Assembly (NCBI RefSeq): GCF_030814815.1
Contig: NZ_JAUSVR010000004.1
Location: forward strand, 62,001 to 126,000
Length of the DNA: 64,000 nt
Direction of reading: 5' to 3'
Source: Ancylobacter amanitiformis
GTDB taxonomy: Bacteria > Pseudomonadota > Alphaproteobacteria > Rhizobiales > Xanthobacteraceae
Under the pieces are notes generated by a model. That model was not told where the DNA came from. It worked only from the letters and a program-made list of their open reading frames with translations, and searched no databases. Position numbers and translations under genes: made by a program. Below, in pieces: positions 63,282 through 64,000 of this stretch; the first letter of the stretch is position 1, and each line of letters begins with the position of its first letter.

Positions 63282-64000
63282 ATGACAGCCGCAAGAGTGC
63301 TTCTGGTCGAAGACGACCGCGACATTCGCAGCCTGCTCGTCGATTTCCTCGGCGGCGAGGGCTACGACGTCGAGGCGGTCGGAAGCGGCGCCCTGATGGA
63401 CCGGGCGCTGATGCGGGGCATGCCCGACCTCGTGATCCTCGACATCATGCTGCCGGGCGAAGACGGGCTGGCGATCTGCCGGCGGCTCAGGACCAGAAGC
63501 CGGGTGCCGATCCTCATGCTCACGGCCAAGCATGACGACATCGACCGCATCGTCGGGCTGGAGATCGGCGCCGACGATTATCTCGGCAAGCCGTTCAACC
63601 CGCGCGAATTGCTGGCGCGCATCCGCGCCTTGCTGCGCCGCGCGTCGGGTGCCCTGTCCGCGGGCGTGCCGGAGCGGCGGCGGCGGCGTTTCGCGGGGCT
63701 CATTGCCGATCTCGACGCGCGCACGGTGGCGGACGAGAGGGGGCAGCGTGTGCTTCTCACCACGGCCGAGTTCGACCTGCTGACCTGTTTCCTCGAACGG
63801 CCCGGCCGCGTGCTCTCGCGCGACCAGTTGCTGGACTGGACACGCGGGCGCGCCGGCGGCGACCCGTTCGACCGAACCATCGACGTCACCGTGTCGCGGC
63901 TGCGCAGCAAGCTGGCCCGCGGCCTCGGCGAGGCCGAGCAACCGATCACCACCGTGCGCAATGTCGGCTATCTGTTCTCGGCCGACGTGCACGAGGTCTG
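63282..64000 (+). CDS. OmpR-family response regulator (continues past window end)
   Basis: 239 codons are inside the window and no stop is reached. The receiver domain starts MTAARVLLVEDDRDIRSLLV with phosphoacceptor Asp in LVILDIMLPGEDG and Lys in DYLGKPFNPREL; the C-terminal winged helix (about 150 on) shows LTTAEFDLLTCFLERPGRVL, LSRDQLLDWTRGR, DVTVSRLRSKL and TVRNVGYLF. Divergent from the Cys-rich/HlyD export operon, which it may control. A sensor kinase gene is expected just beyond the edge. Confidence 0.95.
   Translation, partial: MTAARVLLVEDDRDIRSLLVDFLGGEGYDVEAVGSGALMDRALMRGMPDLVILDIMLPGEDGLAICRRLRTRSRVPILMLTAKHDDIDRIVGLEIGADDYLGKPFNPRELLARIRALLRRASGALSAGVPERRRRRFAGLIADLDARTVADERGQRVLLTTAEFDLLTCFLERPGRVLSRDQLLDWTRGRAGGDPFDRTIDVTVSRLRSKLARGLGEAEQPITTVRNVGYLFSADVHEV

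Noticed and set aside
61509-63992. 827-codon extended frame around the HlyD adaptor
   Set aside because: Only the 400 residues from 62711 resemble an adaptor; the rest runs through the Cys-rich gene, a promoter region and the response regulator.

Overview
The window is about 64 kb of high-GC DNA from an alphaproteobacterium, very probably a member of the Hyphomicrobiales near Xanthobacteraceae (Ancylobacter/Starkeya/Xanthobacter type). This rests on the gene families and order: EipB, DUF3572, DivK and rpmG; then MFS, NUDIX, DUF983, rnr, topA, dprA, plsY and pyrCB; also ruvX, gatCAB, an NDUFS4-like complex I subunit and a double cold-shock-domain protein. The genus is an inference; no rRNA gene is present.

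Region by region. 1-3.9 kb: the 5' end of a RidA-family gene, eipB, dinB, DUF3572, divK and rpmG; pleD, which usually sits between divK and rpmG, is absent. 4-18 kb: a long mostly minus-strand housekeeping block (MFS, NUDIX, DUF983-rnr, topA, dprA-plsY, pyrC'-pyrB), with one plus-strand MFS drug exporter and a small conserved gene carrying a 31-bp palindrome. 18-31.5 kb: exported small proteins, AEC and LysE transporters, ruvX, gatC-gatA-chorismate mutase, gatB, a GNAT acetyltransferase ending in an 18-bp in-frame repeat array, a GST and tRNA-Ser(GCT).

31.5-51.2 kb looks accessory. Its centre is a plus-strand cluster at 33.7-41.0 kb: a polar amino acid-type substrate-binding protein, a permease-ATPase fusion, a formamidase/acetamidase, and a 779-residue protein joining an AraC-type regulator to a complete second formamidase/acetamidase, followed by a GST-like gene. 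Import, amide hydrolysis and transcriptional control appear packed in one unit. The regulator-enzyme fusion is the most unusual gene in the window. Next come cold-shock and RNA-binding genes (two small Csp, an S4 protein, ribosomal protein S21), a fasciclin protein, an MFS/LysR divergent pair and a SulP transporter.

51.3-55.7 kb returns to conserved genes: tRNA-Arg(TCT), the NDUFS4-like subunit, tRNA-Pro(TGG), DUF192, the double cold-shock-domain protein, a sirtuin, gloA and tRNA-Glu(TTC). Directly after tRNA-Glu lies a graveyard (55.6-59.5 kb): an in-frame chimera of the N-terminal half of a tyrosine integrase and the C-terminal half of a serine recombinase, further broken by a frameshift; an SDR gene and a TetR gene that have both lost their 5' ends at one deletion scar; and a second TetR remnant. 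The window ends with an overlapping HlyD-permease-ATPase (DevBCA/MacB-like) export operon behind a Cys-rich exported protein, divergent from an OmpR-family response regulator that runs off the end.
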